A stretch of 7,019 nt of DNA from Candidatus Aminicenantota bacterium. GTDB taxonomy: Bacteria > Acidobacteriota > Aminicenantia > UBA2199. The notes beneath the pieces are model-generated. The model did no database searches. It saw only the letters and a program-made list of their open reading frames with translations, and was not told where the DNA came from. Location: assembly GCA_024644125.1 (NCBI GenBank), contig JAHELQ010000278.1:1-7019 (forward strand). The letters run 5' to 3'. Position numbers and translations under genes: made by a program. Within the stretch, counting starts at the first letter, position 1. Each line of letters opens with the position of its first letter. This document shows positions 6,017 through 7,019 of this stretch, piece by piece.

Positions 6017-6831
6017 TAGATACCGTCCTCCCTGATTTTCTCTAGAAAAGGACCGTAGCCCTCTTCGCCCAACCAGAAACGTACGAGATTGTTGACGCCG
6101 CGTGTAGTCAACGTGGAACCCGAAAGGCCGTCAACCTTGTATTTCGCTTCCGCTCTCGATGTGTCTACCCGTCCTTTGATAACTTCGATTTTGAGTTCGC
6201 CGCTCTCGTCGAACGCCATCTTTCCCTTCCATAAAGCCTTCCATTTTGGATTGTCTACTTCGCCGCCCAAACCGGGAGTTTCCCCGTGTTCGTAAAAAGT
6301 GAAGCCCTCGATGGTTTTTAAATCGCGATCAAGCGCCATAAAACCGTACATCGTTGACCACAAACCTTTTCCGAACATCGGAAGAATAATCTTCTGCACT
6401 TCGTCCTTTTCTTTTACCAGATAGACCAGGATATATTTCGGTTTCCGTTTGATAGCCGCGGCATCTTTTTCACCGGGAATCGCTTCGCCCAGTTGGGGGT
6501 TTCCGGTAATTTTTTTGATGTCATAATTTTCCGGTGAGAGTAACCCGTCCTTTTCAGCTTTCGCCACATCTGAAACGCCGGCTTCGTCCAAAAACTTTCC
6601 CGAAGCCAATTCAACCACTCTGGATGAGACGGATTGTTTGAATATATCCTCTACATCTTCGCCCTGCTTGAGCAGATCGCCGGCGATCAATATATTTTTG
6701 ATTTTTTCAAGTCTTTTATTTCGTTCTTGCAACGGTTTGAGGATCACCGCAGACATGGATACCAGCACCGAACACACAAAACAAATGCCCAGCGCCACAA
6801 CAATGGTTTTTTTAATACTATCTGCCGGCAT
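6016..6831 (-). CDS. nqrC: Na+-NQR subunit C, covalent FMN subunit
   Basis: A 271-residue subunit with one N-terminal membrane helix (about 9-31) and a periplasmic FMN-binding domain. The family carries FMN bound covalently to threonine by ApbE. Family blocks visible are PMFGKGLWSTMYGFMALD (151-168), FYEHGETPGLGGEVDNPKW (179-197) and the flavinylation site DGLSGSTLTT (234-243), with T240 the predicted acceptor. The usual motif is SGAT, so S239 in place of A is a conservative variation. The protein is slightly longer than the Vibrio cholerae subunit (257 as I recall); the variable stretch of about 80-130 is where I would expect the extra residues. The ATG at 6831 has AGGAGGA nine bases upstream and overlaps the nqrB stop by 14 nt. 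The stop overlaps the nqrD start. Confidence 0.96.
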   Translation of the reverse strand: MPADSIKKTIVVALGICFVCSVLVSMSAVILKPLQERNKRLEKIKNILIAGDLLKQGEDVEDIFKQSVSSRVVELASGKFLDEAGVSDVAKAEKDGLLSPENYDIKKITGNPQLGEAIPGEKDAAAIKRKPKYILVYLVKEKDEVQKIILPMFGKGLWSTMYGFMALDRDLKTIEGFTFYEHGETPGLGGEVDNPKWKALWKGKMAFDESGELKIEVIKGRVDTSRAEAKYKVDGLSGSTLTTRGVNNLVRFWLGEEGYGPFLEKIREDGI

Positions 6832-7019
6832 TTCGGAGTATCCTCCTCTTTATATTAGCATTGATGAACACACGATCGATGATGGGAGCGAATACGTTGG
6901 CAAACAAAATCGCCAGCATCATTCCCTCGGGGAACGCCGGGTTCACCACCCTGACCATCACCACCAGAAAACCGATCAACAACCCATACAAATATTTGCC
7001 TTTTTGGGTCATTGCAGCG
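6818..7019 (-). CDS. nqrB: Na+-NQR subunit B, C-terminal end (partial)
   Basis: Only the last 67 or so codons are present; the frame is open to the window edge, so the real start is upstream of position 7019. The methionine at 7012 is internal, because the frame continues before it (Ala-Ala precede it). The visible part shows a transmembrane segment (YGLLIGFLVVMVRVV), then NPAFPEGMMLAILFANVFAP and a basic end (NANIKRR), the conserved C-terminus of NqrB. The upstream part, not seen here, would contain most membrane helices, the quinone site and the covalent FMN threonine. The stop TAG overlaps the nqrC start by 14 nt. nqrA is expected further upstream. Confidence 0.93.
   Translation of the reverse strand, partial: AAMTQKGKYLYGLLIGFLVVMVRVVNPAFPEGMMLAILFANVFAPIIDRVFINANIKRRILRNAGR
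6841..6847 (-). promoter_or_regulatory. Ribosome binding site of nqrC inside nqrB
   Basis: AGGAGGA on the minus strand lies nine bases before the nqrC ATG, within the last codons of nqrB. It fixes the nqrC start and accounts for the 14-nt overlap. Confidence 0.7.

Noticed and set aside
5393..6035. Plus-strand frames of 153 and 137 codons opposite nqrD
   Set aside because: They are antisense to nqrD, which has both conserved cysteines and all membrane segments.
6414..6614. Minus-strand 66-codon frame inside nqrC
   Set aside because: Out-of-frame shadow within the periplasmic domain of nqrC, which is intact.

Overview
The window is a compact stretch in which every recognisable gene is on the minus strand, so genes are transcribed from the high coordinates towards position 1. 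It holds two functional blocks separated by one AT-rich intergenic region.

Block 1 (about 7019 down to 2404) is the distal part of a Na+-translocating NADH:quinone oxidoreductase (Na+-NQR) operon. It contains the C-terminal end of nqrB (cut by the window edge), then nqrC, nqrD, nqrE, nqrF and apbE, in the classical order. Spacing is tight: a 14-nt overlap, a 1-nt TAATG overlap, a 1-nt gap, 88 nt and 20 nt. NqrB, NqrD and NqrE form the membrane core. NqrC is the periplasmic covalent-FMN subunit. NqrF is the NADH dehydrogenase with FAD and a 2Fe-2S cluster. ApbE is the lipoprotein flavin transferase that attaches FMN to NqrB and NqrC. Expected cofactor residues are present: four ferredoxin cysteines in NqrF and two membrane cysteines in each of NqrD and NqrE. 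The NqrC flavinylation site reads SGST instead of the usual SGAT. The nqrE-nqrF gap holds a perfect GC-rich hairpin next to a near-palindrome.

Block 2 (about 2320 down to 1) begins with a good sigma70-type extended -10 promoter. A short leader follows, containing a terminator-like hairpin with a U run directly ahead of the first gene. The genes are a MacB/LolD-type ABC ATPase, a periplasmic HlyD/MacA-type adaptor with a long coiled coil, and the start of a second, different adaptor that looks like a lipoprotein and runs off the window. The genes overlap by 14 nt at each junction. An FtsX/MacB-type permease is expected beyond position 1 but cannot be seen.

The organism is a Gram-negative bacterium: it has Na+-NQR, a lipoprotein ApbE and periplasmic adaptors. 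The NqrD and NqrF sequences, and the pairing with a two-adaptor ABC operon, look to me more like the PVC group or relatives (Planctomycetes, Lentisphaerota, Kiritimatiellota, Omnitrophota) than a gammaproteobacterium. That is an impression, not a placement. I see no RNA genes, mobile elements or CRISPR arrays, and no gene-free stretch over 300 bases. The most unusual points are the tandem non-identical adaptors, the leader hairpin and the nqrE-nqrF hairpin. I found no clear evidence of an entirely new system.
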